From Myxococcota bacterium (GTDB taxonomy: Bacteria > Myxococcota_A > Polyangia > Polyangiales > Houyiibacteriaceae): a stretch of DNA of 51,259 bases. The stretch is from positions 5,056-56,314 of the forward strand of contig JAHDCI010000013.1 of assembly GCA_020629955.1 (NCBI GenBank), in the 5' to 3' direction. Positions 10,817 to 19,941 of the stretch are shown one piece after another; the stretch's first letter is position 1, and each line of letters opens with the position of its first letter. The notes under the pieces were generated by a model. That model was given only the letters and a program-made list of their open reading frames with translations. It made no database searches and was not told the origin of the DNA. The translations under genes and the position numbers were made by a program.

Positions 10817-12363
10817 GCCGACACCAGCGGAAGCTCGATCCAAAAGACGCTCCCAGGGAGGTCCTCGTCCCCGAAAGTCTCCCGGGCGCGATCTTGTACC
10901 CCAATCGTTCCTCCGTGCGCTTCGACAATGAGCTTCGCAATCGAAAGCCCCAATCCGCTACCTTCCGAGCGACTGGTCTGAAAAGGAAGAAAGATTTGTT
11001 CCCGATGTTCCTCGGGGATTCCTTCCCCTTGGTCACGGACTTCGATGCGATAGAGAAAGGCGCCGCGCGTTCCCACTAGCTCCACGCGGCGGTCTTCAGC
11101 CTGACTATTGGCGGAGTTCAGAAGAAGATTGTCGATGACCTGCCGAAGGCGTGTTGGGTCGATGTCGAGCGTTTCAGGCTGCGCGTCGACGAGGAGCTGG
11201 ATCGTTTCCCCACTATCCGAATTTCGAAACCGGTCGGCTGCGCTTTCGAGAAAACTCTTAATCTCCGTGCGCTGGGGGGTGAGGGATGGGTCGCGGCCAT
11301 AGGACCGGAGGTCTTCGACAAAGCGCTGACAAGCGGCAGCTTCTTCATCCAAGATCAAAAGCTCTTCCTGGAGCTCGCCAGTGGCGTCTGGAATCATCGT
11401 CTTGAGGTATCCGCGAATCACGGCGATGGGATTGTTCACCTCGTGCGCCACTGCGGCGGCGACTTGTCCAAGGGTCGCAAGACGCTCCGAGCGGACCAGC
11501 GCGATTTCTCGTTCCTTGAGGGTTTGGCGCATCGCCTCGAGCGAACTCGAAACGACTTGGATTTCGGCGCCGCCGATCGACGCGACCGGGGTATTCATCT
11601 CGCCGCGAGAGAGCGTGTCGGCGGCTTCCGCGAGCTCTTCCAGTGGCCGACTGATCAACGAACGCAGCCGTCTTCCGAACGCGAACGCGAGCGCGATGAT
11701 CAGAAGCGCTCCGCACACGGCAAGCCCGAGTGCCCATAGACTCCATCGTTGGGCCCGCGACTGAGCGTGTTCCATCCTGTCTCTCAGCGCGTCCGCGAGG
11801 GCGTCGACGGCTGACGTTGCCGCCTCGGTGTGAGCGCCTACGCGATGATGAGCGTGCAAAATCGCCTCGCGATCGCCGCGTAAGACGGCGGGAATCACCT
11901 CCTCGCGGAACACCCGGTCGAGCGACGCGCTCTCTTCGATCAGCCGGTCAAGCGCAGGTCGATTGCGGGGGGGGACCCGGTTCGAGAGCTCTTGAGCGCG
12001 TCGATGCAAGTCTTCTAACCACGCTTCGTGACCTGGCATTTGATGATCGTTTCCGTGAATGACGGAGTGCGCTTCGTGGTTCGCGTGCTCGCGAATGGCG
12101 AGGGCGAGCGAGTACGCCTCTCGCATCGACCGTGCATCGTCATGAACCTGTTCCCGTGCCGCGCCGACCTGAAACAACATGCCAACGAGGACGGCCACGA
12201 GAATGAGGGCAAGCGCGGCGATCGCTCCGAATGCGCGGACGAGGGGCGTTCGAATCGTGTCCCGCACTTCGCCGCTTCGGGTCGCGTTTACTTGTCGTGA
12301 AGAATCCATGGCATCGCTCGCTTCTCGCTGCGTTCTCGATGCTCTGGATTCTCTACGGCTCAT
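10813..12363 (-). CDS. Membrane sensor histidine kinase
   Basis: The 516-residue protein has TM1 at about 43-64, a helical periplasmic sensor region of about 140 residues, TM2 at about 205-230 (WSLWALGLAVCGALLIIALAFAF), a HAMP linker, a HisKA helix with AHEVNNPIAVIRGYL (phospho-acceptor His near 305), and an HATPase domain with NLLLNSANSQ, DQGEGIPEEH and GSGLGLSIAK. The sensor region is rich in His and Met (for example EHANHEAHSVIHGNDHQMPGH), which fits metal sensing. The ATG at 12363 overlaps the TGA of the cupredoxin gene; longer frames have no conserved content. It should phosphorylate the regulator encoded immediately downstream. Confidence 0.92.
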   Translation of the reverse strand: MSRRESRASRTQREASDAMDSSRQVNATRSGEVRDTIRTPLVRAFGAIAALALILVAVLVGMLFQVGAAREQVHDDARSMREAYSLALAIREHANHEAHSVIHGNDHQMPGHEAWLEDLHRRAQELSNRVPPRNRPALDRLIEESASLDRVFREEVIPAVLRGDREAILHAHHRVGAHTEAATSAVDALADALRDRMEHAQSRAQRWSLWALGLAVCGALLIIALAFAFGRRLRSLISRPLEELAEAADTLSRGEMNTPVASIGGAEIQVVSSSLEAMRQTLKEREIALVRSERLATLGQVAAAVAHEVNNPIAVIRGYLKTMIPDATGELQEELLILDEEAAACQRFVEDLRSYGRDPSLTPQRTEIKSFLESAADRFRNSDSGETIQLLVDAQPETLDIDPTRLRQVIDNLLLNSANSQAEDRRVELVGTRGAFLYRIEVRDQGEGIPEEHREQIFLPFQTSRSEGSGLGLSIAKLIVEAHGGTIGVQDRARETFGDEDLPGSVFWIELPLVSA

Positions 12364-12734
12364 GGTCCTGAGACGATGATAGCCCCGTCGTACATGTCCA
12401 TGCCGCAGGAAAAGCGGAGGCTCCCAGCGCTCGTGGGCGTAAAGGTGACTTCGACGGCTTCGTTTAGGGGGAGGTCCCGTCGAATGTTCTGATCCGCGAT
12501 GACCAGCTCCTCGCCGCACCCGTCGTCGGTTGTGCGCGTAAAGACAAGTGTGAGCGGCGTACCGGCCTGAGCTTGGATCTCACTTGGCGAATAGCCCGTC
12601 GCGCCGACTTCGACCTCCACGCGGCGCGCGGCTGTCTCTGTTGCGGCATTGGATTCGGAACTCTCCGAACAAGCGGAGGAGGTCGCGATCACAAGTAGTG
12701 CTGAGAGCGTAAGGGATTGGGTTCGCAGTTTCAT
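12360..12734 (-). CDS. Cupredoxin-domain lipoprotein
   Basis: A 124-residue exported protein. The N-terminus MKLRTQSLTLSALLVIATSSAC is a lipoprotein-type signal with the modified Cys near residue 22. The mature part is a single cupredoxin-like beta sandwich (VEVEVGATGYSPSEIQAQAG to SAGSLRFSCGMDMYDGAIIV) with the Cys-Gly-Met-x-Met cluster seen in copper-binding cupredoxin_1 domains. It is probably a periplasmic copper or silver chaperone handing metal to the pump. The ATG overlaps the CusA stop and its own stop overlaps the sensor kinase start. The longer frame upstream lies inside cusA and was rejected. Confidence 0.82.
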   Translation of the reverse strand: MKLRTQSLTLSALLVIATSSACSESSESNAATETAARRVEVEVGATGYSPSEIQAQAGTPLTLVFTRTTDDGCGEELVIADQNIRRDLPLNEAVEVTFTPTSAGSLRFSCGMDMYDGAIIVSGP

Positions 12735-15700
12735 TCTTCTTCCTTTGGCGTTCGATTTGGAGGCGAAAGAGTCGGGATTGGGGAGGCGCTCAGCCCACGT
12801 TCCCGGTCCCAGGCGTAGAGCACGGGGACGACAAAGAGCGCGATCAGCGCGGCGAGCATTCCGCCCACCATGGGTATTGCCATCGGGGCCATGACGTCCG
12901 CGCCCCGGCCGCTCGAGGCGATCACGGGGAGGAGCGCTAGCAGTGTGGTTGCGCTCGTCATGAGGCATGGACGGATCCGGCGTGAGCCCGCGTCGATCAC
13001 CGCCTCGTGGATCGCAGCACGGTCTGGTGGTGTCGTTTCCCGAAAGCGGTGTTCAAGATACGTTGAGAGCAGCACCCCGTCGTCGGTGGCGATGCCGATG
13101 AGGGCGATAATTCCTACCCAGACCGCCATCGAGAGATGGGTCGGTCGAACGCGGAAAATCTCTCGGAGATCGAATTCTCCAAACGAGAACGCGAGAAAGG
13201 AATCGCTCTGGTACGCCCAGAGAATCACAAACGCGCCCGCGATCGCGACGCTCACCGAACTGAAGACCATGAAGGCGATTCGGACTTTGCGGAACTGCAA
13301 AAAGAGCAAGATAAAGATGAGCGCAAGAGCGATCGGGATCAGCCACCGCAGGCGAGCCTCGCTGCGAAGCTGTTGCTCATAGCTGCCGGCGAACTCGAAG
13401 GTCGCCCCATCGGGCACTGGCAGCGCACCCGATTCGATCGCTTCGTCGAGCGAGGTGCGAACCTCTGCGATCGCATCGAGGTCTGAGAGTTCCGCGCGTC
13501 GATCGAAGACGACGTACGTTGTCCGGAAGGTGTTTTCCGATTTGATCGCTTGCGGACCACGCGCGTAGACCAAGCTCGCGACTTGCCCGAGCGGTACGCT
13601 CTCTCCGCTCGGGGTGGGAACTGCGAGGCTTTCGAGCGCCGCGAGATGATCGCGTTCTTCCCGAGCGTACCGGAGCCGGATCGGAAAGCGTATTCGATCC
13701 GCGAAGAGCTCTCCGACCTGTGCGCCCCCGACGCCGGTTCGAATCACGTCTTGAACATCCGAGACGTGAAGCCCGAGACGCGCGATGGCCCGCCGGTCTA
13801 GTTCGAATTGGAGATAGGGCTTGGCGGCGCTCCGATCGGCAAAGATAGTGCCCGGACGGAGTGCTGGGTGATCTTCGAGAGTGCGCTGAATCCCCATTGC
13901 GAACGCTTCCGCCTCCTCGAATGTATTGGCCTGAACACGCAGTCCAAGAGATGCGCGCATTCCGCTCTGTAGCATCACGCGGCGCGCCTCGATCGGCATC
14001 AAAAGAGGTGCTCCCGTCAGACCGGGAACTTCCGCGCGTTGAACGATCTCTTCCCAAATATCGGACTGGGCCCGGATTTCATCCCGCCATCGCCGTACGC
14101 GCTCACCGTCTTCATTTATCTCGAACTCCGGGATGAGGGTGACGAGCGTTTCGATCATCGATGCGGGTGCAGGGTCGAGGGCGCTCTCCGCACGACCCCA
14201 TTTTCCAACCACTCGAGCGACTTCCGGAACTTCTGAGATCCGCGCATCAAGCTCACTCGTGAGCTGACGAATTTCTCCGACGGAGGCATGCGGCATCGTG
14301 GTTGGCATGTAGAGAAAGGCGCCTTCGTCGAAGCGCGGCATATATTCGCGTCCGAGGCCCGGGAATACGCGTGCGGCATTTGTGGCGAATGCGGAGTCGC
14401 GTACGGAGTCCGGACTGTATTCGAAGATATTCGCGGCTCCGACCCATGCGAAGAGGGCAGTCAAGACCAACCCGAAAGGCAAGAGCGAAAACAGCCCTTT
14501 GTTGCGAAGCGCGTAGCCAAGAAGCCGGGGGTAGCTACGTTCGAAGAGCGCAAAAAAGCCCAGGGTCAGGAAGAGGATGGCTCCGACAAAGAGGACGTTT
14601 GCGAGGGACGAGCTTGCGCCACCGAGCGGGCGCCATTCGATGGCGATCGCGTAGCTCAGGGCAAGGGCAATCGCGAAGGCGGGTATCGCGTAGAGAAGCG
14701 CCCCGAGCGCTTTTGACCGAGCGCTCTCCGCGTGCTCGCTCGCGATATCGAAGAGCAAGAAGAGGACGAGAATCGTGCCGATAAGTGCGTGCACGAGGAA
14801 TGCGGCAATGGCGATCGCGAACCAAAGGATATGCTTTTTCTCCAAGCCGAAGCGGGAGGAATGGCGCGCGGTTTTTTGAACGCTGTGCACGGCCGCTGGA
14901 AGAAAGAGCAGAGCGATGAATAGCGCTGCGACCATCGCAAATGTTTTGGTCGCGGCGAGTGGGCCAAAGAGCTTTGCGTCCTGGGGCGGCAGTGCGAAGA
15001 CGGGCAAAAACGAGATGATCGTGGTCAACGTGCTCGTGAGGATTGCCGGCGCGACCTCACTCGCCGCGTCAAGCACATCGCTTCGCTCGAGCTCGCGACC
15101 AAGCCGCTGTTGTTTCGCGCGGACACTCTCGATGATCACGATCCCGAGGTCGACCATCGTTCCAATGGCAATGGCGATGCCTCCGAGCGCCATGAGATTC
15201 GCGCTCATGCCGAGGAGCTGCATCGTCAGCAGCGCCAGCAACACGCCGAAGGGCAGTGTGAACGCGAGTAGCAAGCTGGACCGTGGCGCCCGGAGCAGAA
15301 AGAACACTACGAGCAGTGCGATCAACATCTGCTGCCAGAGAGAACTCGATAGTGTCTCGACGGTCTCCGCGATCAGGGTGGAACGATCGTAGAAGGGGAC
15401 CACCTCAACGTGCACGCGTCGCCCGTCTTCGAGCTCTCGCATGGGCAGCCGGAGAGTCTCGATCTTTTCTCGGACTCTCTCAATGAGCTCTGCCGGGTTT
15501 TGTCCGTAGCGTGCGACAACAACGCCGCCGACGGTTTCCGCACCCTCGTCGTCGAGCCCGCCGCGCCGCGGCGCCGGGACCCACGAAACTTCGGCGACGT
15601 CCTTGATGCGGATCGGCGTATTGTCGCGTTCGACAACCACGGCCTCTTCAAGGTCCTCGATCGAACGGACGAGGCCTCGGGAGCGGAGAATATACTCGAC

Positions 15701-16483
15701 GCGATTGATCTCGAGAGCATGTGCGCCGACGTCTTCGCTGGAGCGACGAATGGCTCGCGCAATCTGTCCGAGCGAAACGCCATACGCACGCATCGAATCC
15801 GGGTCGACCTGTACCTGGAGTTCCTCGACATAGCCTCCGATCGACGAAACCTCGCTTACCCCCGGAACTCCCTGAAGGGCGTAACGAACGTTCCAGTCTT
15901 GGATACGACGAAGCTCGTGGAGGTCGAAAGCGCCGCTGGCGACTTCCCCATGTTCGTCGTGGACCTCAAGGGTGTACCAGAGGACTTGTCCGAGCGCGGT
16001 CGCGTCGGGACCTAGGGTTGGAATCGCGTCGTTTGGCAAGAGCCCGGCGGGAAGTGCTGCGAGCTTCTCAAGGATGCGCGTTCGCGATTCGTAAAAGGGG
16101 ATCTCTTCCTCGAAAATCAGATAAATGGTCGAGAACCCAAACGCACTGCTGCTTCGAATCCGGGCGATGCCGGGTACGCCTTGAAGCGCAGCGGAGAGAG
16201 GAAATGTCACTTGGTCGTCGACGTCCTCGGGAGAGCGACCGGGCCATTCGGTAAAGATGAGCTGCTGGTTTTCGCCCGTGTCCGGAAAGGCCTCCACCGA
16301 GATGGCATCGCTGCCGCTCAGAGCTCGAAGGCCGGGAATTTCTCGCAAGGAATCAAAGGGGGCGGCGCGAAGACCAAGGAGTGCGAGCACGAGCCCCGAG
16401 ACGACCAAAATCGGTTTGGCATCAAGTGGAAAGGCGAGAATGCTCTTCCTCCTGCCCGCGTCGTCTGGAGCGTCCTCGCTCAC
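12731..16483 (-). CDS. cusA: Heavy-metal RND efflux permease, CusA type
   Basis: The 1250-residue protein is an inner-membrane proton-driven RND pump of the heavy-metal (CusA/CzcA) branch. It has the N-terminal TM and porter segment (FPDTGENQQLIFTEWPGRSPEDVDDQVTFPL), the TM4 motif AIGTMVDLGIVIIE with the proton-relay Asp near residue 441, and C-terminal TM helices with DDGVLLSTYLEHRF. Most family members are near 1030-1050 residues; the excess includes a block at about 545-655 with several extra hydrophobic helices between TM6 and TM7. It starts with GTG overlapping the CusB stop (GTGA). Cu or Ag is the likely substrate from the cupredoxin and CusB metal domains, but Zn/Co/Ni cannot be excluded. 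Confidence 0.92.
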   Translation of the reverse strand: MSEDAPDDAGRRKSILAFPLDAKPILVVSGLVLALLGLRAAPFDSLREIPGLRALSGSDAISVEAFPDTGENQQLIFTEWPGRSPEDVDDQVTFPLSAALQGVPGIARIRSSSAFGFSTIYLIFEEEIPFYESRTRILEKLAALPAGLLPNDAIPTLGPDATALGQVLWYTLEVHDEHGEVASGAFDLHELRRIQDWNVRYALQGVPGVSEVSSIGGYVEELQVQVDPDSMRAYGVSLGQIARAIRRSSEDVGAHALEINRVEYILRSRGLVRSIEDLEEAVVVERDNTPIRIKDVAEVSWVPAPRRGGLDDEGAETVGGVVVARYGQNPAELIERVREKIETLRLPMRELEDGRRVHVEVVPFYDRSTLIAETVETLSSSLWQQMLIALLVVFFLLRAPRSSLLLAFTLPFGVLLALLTMQLLGMSANLMALGGIAIAIGTMVDLGIVIIESVRAKQQRLGRELERSDVLDAASEVAPAILTSTLTTIISFLPVFALPPQDAKLFGPLAATKTFAMVAALFIALLFLPAAVHSVQKTARHSSRFGLEKKHILWFAIAIAAFLVHALIGTILVLFLLFDIASEHAESARSKALGALLYAIPAFAIALALSYAIAIEWRPLGGASSSLANVLFVGAILFLTLGFFALFERSYPRLLGYALRNKGLFSLLPFGLVLTALFAWVGAANIFEYSPDSVRDSAFATNAARVFPGLGREYMPRFDEGAFLYMPTTMPHASVGEIRQLTSELDARISEVPEVARVVGKWGRAESALDPAPASMIETLVTLIPEFEINEDGERVRRWRDEIRAQSDIWEEIVQRAEVPGLTGAPLLMPIEARRVMLQSGMRASLGLRVQANTFEEAEAFAMGIQRTLEDHPALRPGTIFADRSAAKPYLQFELDRRAIARLGLHVSDVQDVIRTGVGGAQVGELFADRIRFPIRLRYAREERDHLAALESLAVPTPSGESVPLGQVASLVYARGPQAIKSENTFRTTYVVFDRRAELSDLDAIAEVRTSLDEAIESGALPVPDGATFEFAGSYEQQLRSEARLRWLIPIALALIFILLFLQFRKVRIAFMVFSSVSVAIAGAFVILWAYQSDSFLAFSFGEFDLREIFRVRPTHLSMAVWVGIIALIGIATDDGVLLSTYLEHRFRETTPPDRAAIHEAVIDAGSRRIRPCLMTSATTLLALLPVIASSGRGADVMAPMAIPMVGGMLAALIALFVVPVLYAWDRERGLSASPIPTLSPPNRTPKEEE

Positions 16484-18285
16484 TCTTCGCGCTCACCTTC
16501 TGCGGAGAGGTAAGCGCCAGGATCGACGACGTCACGAAACTCGCCGCAGCGAAGCATCGAATCCCCGAAGTAGCTATTTTCGATCGCGTCCCCAGATTGG
16601 ACCCAGCTCGCTCCGGCGTTGCCAAGCGCCATGGGGCAGAACGCCACGCGTAGCGTTTCGTCGGTCGGGTTTCCGAAGTGGGAGAGCAGCCGCTGAATGC
16701 TGCCGCTCAATGCTTCGAAGCGTGTTCGCGGGAGCTCGAGTGAGCTCGCGTCTCGGATTGCGGCGCTCTCTTCTCGCAGGCGTGAGTAAATGCGAGTCCA
16801 TGCGTTTTGGGCAGCTTCGGCGAGGGGAGGGTCGCCTTCGGCAACTTCATTCGCTCGCGCGGCGGCTTCGAGCAGCTGGCCCGCCGACGAGGTGGTTACT
16901 TCAAGCGAATCTCCGGCCAGCGACCGTTGCAGGGCGAGATACGCTTCGACGACATCGCTTAGCGACGCGAGAAACGCTTCCGGGGCGGCGAGCACTTCGT
17001 CGAACGGACCGCGTTCGGAGTCATCGGCCCGCCGCATCATGCTGAGGCCCCCGCGAATCTGAAGCTCGGCATCGAGGGTAAACGCACCGTGGACGACGAC
17101 TCGCTCGGTCGCGCTCAGACCTGCGATGACCGGGTACATTTCGCCCTGAACAGGGCCGAGCCGAACGCTCCTCGCCTCGTAAAAGGGCGGGGTTCCCCGA
17201 GGTCCCTCTCGCTCCACATAGACAACCGAGCGACGGCCTGTGAAGAGAGGGGCGCTGCGCGGGATCCAAAGCGCGCGCGGAGTGTCGTTCGGGGCGACTT
17301 CGAGTACCGCTTCGACAAAGGTTCCTGGCCGAAGCTCACCGCTTTCGTTCTGCACGACCACTCGAACGCGCGCGGTTCGAGTCTGTGGGTCAACGACCGG
17401 ATCGACGAAGGCCACCTCTCCTTGGAAGGTCTGGCCGGGCATGGCTTCGCTCGTGAACCGAACCGCTTGACCGAGCCCCAGGTTTGGAAGGTCTCGCTCG
17501 TATGCATCGAGCAGTACCCACACGCGGGAAAGGTCCGCGACCCGGTAGAGTGGAGAACCGGTCTGCACGTACATTCCTTCGCTGGCGAGACGCTCGATCA
17601 CGGTGCCTGCGCTTTGACTGCGGATCGGAACCTGTCGACGCGCTTCGCCGGAACGCAATACCGCGTTGATGGCGCCGCTTGTCATTCCGAGCAGTTCAAG
17701 TCGTTCCGAAGCGGCTTCCATGGCAGCGCGTGCGGCACTCTGCGCGATCGAGGAGCCCCCGCGGAGCGCATCGAGCTGCCGCTTTGCGGAGAGCAGGTCG
17801 CGTTGGGCGGCGAACATCTCGGGGCTGTAAAGCGAAGCGAGCTGTTGCCCCCGGCGGACCTCTGCCCCGGTTGTGCGCACTCTGAGGCGGTCGATTCTCC
17901 CCGCGGTCCATGCAGTGATGGTCTCGATGCGAGCTTCGTCGAGCGCTACGCGTCCGAGGAGATGAGAAGGTGTGCTCTCCCCTTGTGAGCGCACGGGAAG
18001 GGCGGTTCGGATGCGCGCCATCGCGAGTGCTCGTTCGCTCAGGCGAACTTCGCTTTCGCTTAGCGACCCGAGGTTGTCTTCATCCCGTTCAATGAGATCC
18101 ATGCCGCAGATCGGGCAGGTTCCAGGAGAAGGCTCATCGATTTCGGGGTGCATCGAGCACGTCCAGTGAATCGCTGCGTGCGAGGGCGAGGCCTCGCTCT
18201 CGCTCGGACTCGCGGTGCATCGCCCCAGACCGAACGCGACGCTCGCAAGGAGGATGATGAGGAGCGGGAGAAGCTTCGGATTCAT
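16480..18285 (-). CDS. cusB: Heavy-metal efflux adaptor, CusB type, with metal-binding ends
   Basis: This membrane-fusion protein (601 aa) links the RND pump to the outer-membrane channel. After an N-terminal signal or anchor (LLPLLIILLASVAFGL) comes a heavy-metal-binding domain at 41-64 with WTCSMHPE and CPICGMDL, then the HlyD-type core (LGRVALDEARIETITAWTAGRIDRLRV), the alpha-hairpin, and beta-barrel segments. The last 150 residues (VVEAYLALQRSLAGDSL to VAFCPMALGNAGASWVQ and NSYFGDSMLRCGEF) match the DUF3347-type tail found on some copper adaptors. It overlaps the TolC-type gene upstream and cusA downstream by four bases each. Confidence 0.92.
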   Translation of the reverse strand: MNPKLLPLLIILLASVAFGLGRCTASPSESEASPSHAAIHWTCSMHPEIDEPSPGTCPICGMDLIERDEDNLGSLSESEVRLSERALAMARIRTALPVRSQGESTPSHLLGRVALDEARIETITAWTAGRIDRLRVRTTGAEVRRGQQLASLYSPEMFAAQRDLLSAKRQLDALRGGSSIAQSAARAAMEAASERLELLGMTSGAINAVLRSGEARRQVPIRSQSAGTVIERLASEGMYVQTGSPLYRVADLSRVWVLLDAYERDLPNLGLGQAVRFTSEAMPGQTFQGEVAFVDPVVDPQTRTARVRVVVQNESGELRPGTFVEAVLEVAPNDTPRALWIPRSAPLFTGRRSVVYVEREGPRGTPPFYEARSVRLGPVQGEMYPVIAGLSATERVVVHGAFTLDAELQIRGGLSMMRRADDSERGPFDEVLAAPEAFLASLSDVVEAYLALQRSLAGDSLEVTTSSAGQLLEAAARANEVAEGDPPLAEAAQNAWTRIYSRLREESAAIRDASSLELPRTRFEALSGSIQRLLSHFGNPTDETLRVAFCPMALGNAGASWVQSGDAIENSYFGDSMLRCGEFRDVVDPGAYLSAEGEREE

Positions 18286-19778
18286 GGCGTGTCTCCTGGC
18301 GCGCTTTGCGTGTCCTCGGATTCGTCGCGCTCGCTTGTGGAGACTGCGGCCGGGGTGGCCGCGGAGGGGGCACGGGCCCCTCTTGGGCTTTCGCGCTCGA
18401 TAAAGCGCCGGGCAACGCGCCGCCCTACGGCCCGCTCAAGTGCCACCCACGCCATTCCGTGAAGCGCCTCTTCGCGTCGTTGATCGAGTCGAATCTCAAG
18501 AATCGCCTCGAGCGCGAGGACCAGGTTCGCGAGCGGGGCATCGCCCACAACATATTGCGAAAGCGATGACTCGTATGCGGTGAGCGCCTGGGGGAGGAGC
18601 GTCGTCGCGAGAAGATCCGCTCGGCGCGCAGAATCCATGACTTGGTGGTATGCCTGCGCAACAGCAGCTTCGATCTCGCGGGAGAGGGCGTCGCGCTCAA
18701 GCTCGGCCGCATCCTCGCGGAGGCTTGCTGCTTGCGCCGCGTCACCCGGGCGTTGCCAAATCGGAAGGGTCACGCCTGCGGTGACGATAAGTGCGTCCTG
18801 TCCGTTCTGCGGTACATCTTCATCGCGCGCCGTCGTCGCAATCCAGTCGACGCCGACCAGAAAACTGGGCCGACCCATGACGATCGCGTGCTCTGCTTCG
18901 GCGTGAGCCAAGCGCCCTGCGGCCACGAATGCCTCGAGCGAAGGACGGGAATGCGAGTGCGCGATCAGTTCATCGAGCGTTTCATCCGGGGTCGCGAGCG
19001 CCAGCTCTTCATCACGAAACGCGTTTGTCGGAGCGTCTTCCGGATTTAGGTGCGCGAGGGTCGCATCGAGCGCTGCGCGGTGAATCCGCTCCTCCGAAAC
19101 CAGCCGCTGCTGAACGTCTTCGAGCCGCGCGCGACGGGCGTCGATGAGAGCGGCTTCGCCAACATGCGCTTGACCGACCGAGATCCGCGTCCGAACCGTT
19201 TCCGAGAGAGTGAGAACCAGCGTCTGATGCTCTCGATGAATCGATTGGAGCGCCCGGGAGCGCCAGACATTCCACCAGCGATGGCTCACTTCGGCGACCA
19301 CATCGAGCGTCACCTTCTCGAGGGTTCGGGCAGCGATCTCTGCCTGCGCGAGCTCACCATCAACCTGGGTCGAGAGGGTTCCCGGCCATGGGAGTCGCTG
19401 CCGAGCGCCGACCCGAACTCGCTGCGCTCCAACACGTGTCTGCACGGGGAGGGCGTAGAACGCGACGATGAGCTCCGGGCTCGGAAGTCGCCCACTCGCT
19501 CGGCTCTGCGCGAGGGCTCCTTCGTATCGTCTCCTCGCCGCTTCGATCGCTGAACTCGAACTCAGGGCTTGTTCGACGTAGGCTTGTAGGCTCCCGTCTC
19601 GCGCCCCGCCGACCTCCATCGGATCGGGCTCGTTCGCGGGTGCGTTGGCCGCAATTCCCCGAAGCTCTGCCGCGCTGCGAGGTCCGCGCACGTTTGCAGT
19701 CGAAGCGCACCCAGCTGTCCATGCGGCGCATACGAGCGCGGCGGCGCCGATCTTCGCGGCTTTCTCGCTCCGGTTCAT
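18282..19778 (-). CDS. Outer-membrane efflux factor (TolC/CusC type)
   Basis: The first gene of the metal-efflux operon encodes a 498-residue outer-membrane channel of the TolC family. It has a lipoprotein-like leader (AALVCAAWTAGC, Cys24), the paired helical repeats starting at LQAYVEQALSSSSAIEAARRRYEGALAQSRASGRLPSPEL and later LAHAEAEHAIVMGRPSFLVGVDW, and a Ser/Thr/Ala-rich tail. It would complete the tripartite pump with CusB and CusA. No Shine-Dalgarno sequence is visible before the ATG, and a sigma-54 promoter predicts a transcript starting only a few bases upstream. The stop overlaps the cusB start (ATGA). Confidence 0.9.
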   Translation of the reverse strand: MNRSEKAAKIGAAALVCAAWTAGCASTANVRGPRSAAELRGIAANAPANEPDPMEVGGARDGSLQAYVEQALSSSSAIEAARRRYEGALAQSRASGRLPSPELIVAFYALPVQTRVGAQRVRVGARQRLPWPGTLSTQVDGELAQAEIAARTLEKVTLDVVAEVSHRWWNVWRSRALQSIHREHQTLVLTLSETVRTRISVGQAHVGEAALIDARRARLEDVQQRLVSEERIHRAALDATLAHLNPEDAPTNAFRDEELALATPDETLDELIAHSHSRPSLEAFVAAGRLAHAEAEHAIVMGRPSFLVGVDWIATTARDEDVPQNGQDALIVTAGVTLPIWQRPGDAAQAASLREDAAELERDALSREIEAAVAQAYHQVMDSARRADLLATTLLPQALTAYESSLSQYVVGDAPLANLVLALEAILEIRLDQRREEALHGMAWVALERAVGRRVARRFIERESPRGARAPSAATPAAVSTSERDESEDTQSAPGDTP

Positions 19779-19790
19779 ACGCGCGGGTTA

Positions 19791-19806
19791 AGCACGTCTT
19801 GTACCA
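19791..19806 (-). promoter_or_regulatory. Sigma-54 promoter of the metal-efflux operon
   Basis: On the minus strand TGGTACAAGACGTGCT fits the -24/-12 consensus TGGYACRNNNNTTGCW with one mismatch and has the required 10 bases between GG and GC. The -12 element ends 13 bases before the ATG of the TolC-type gene, so the predicted start of transcription nearly coincides with the start codon. The last gene of the same operon encodes a sigma-54 activator, which supports the site. Confidence 0.6.
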
Positions 19807-19897
19807 AAAGCCAGGCCGCCATCGGCACCGATGTGTCGCGGTTTTACGCTGAAGTTATTAACGAATTTTCCAGCTTCACCGCGGAGCGGTTTGGTGC

Positions 19898-19936
19898 TGT
19901 GACCCGTCTGCTCGTTTTGTGACCGAAGCGGTTACA
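19898..19936. promoter_or_regulatory. Candidate enhancer: TGTGACC repeats and dyad
   Basis: TGTGACC occurs at 19898-19904 and again at 19918-19924, exactly 20 bp apart. The second copy forms a dyad with GGTTACA after a 5-base spacer (19918-19936). The dyad is about 110-130 bp upstream of the -24/-12 element, the usual distance for binding of an NtrC-type activator. Binding by the regulator at 9470-10816 is inference. Confidence 0.45.
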
Positions 19937-19941
19937 TCGCT

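Noticed and set aside
12735-12968. 78-residue N-terminal extension of the cupredoxin frame
   Set aside because: It lies inside cusA and precedes a perfect lipoprotein signal starting at 12734 with an ATGA overlap.
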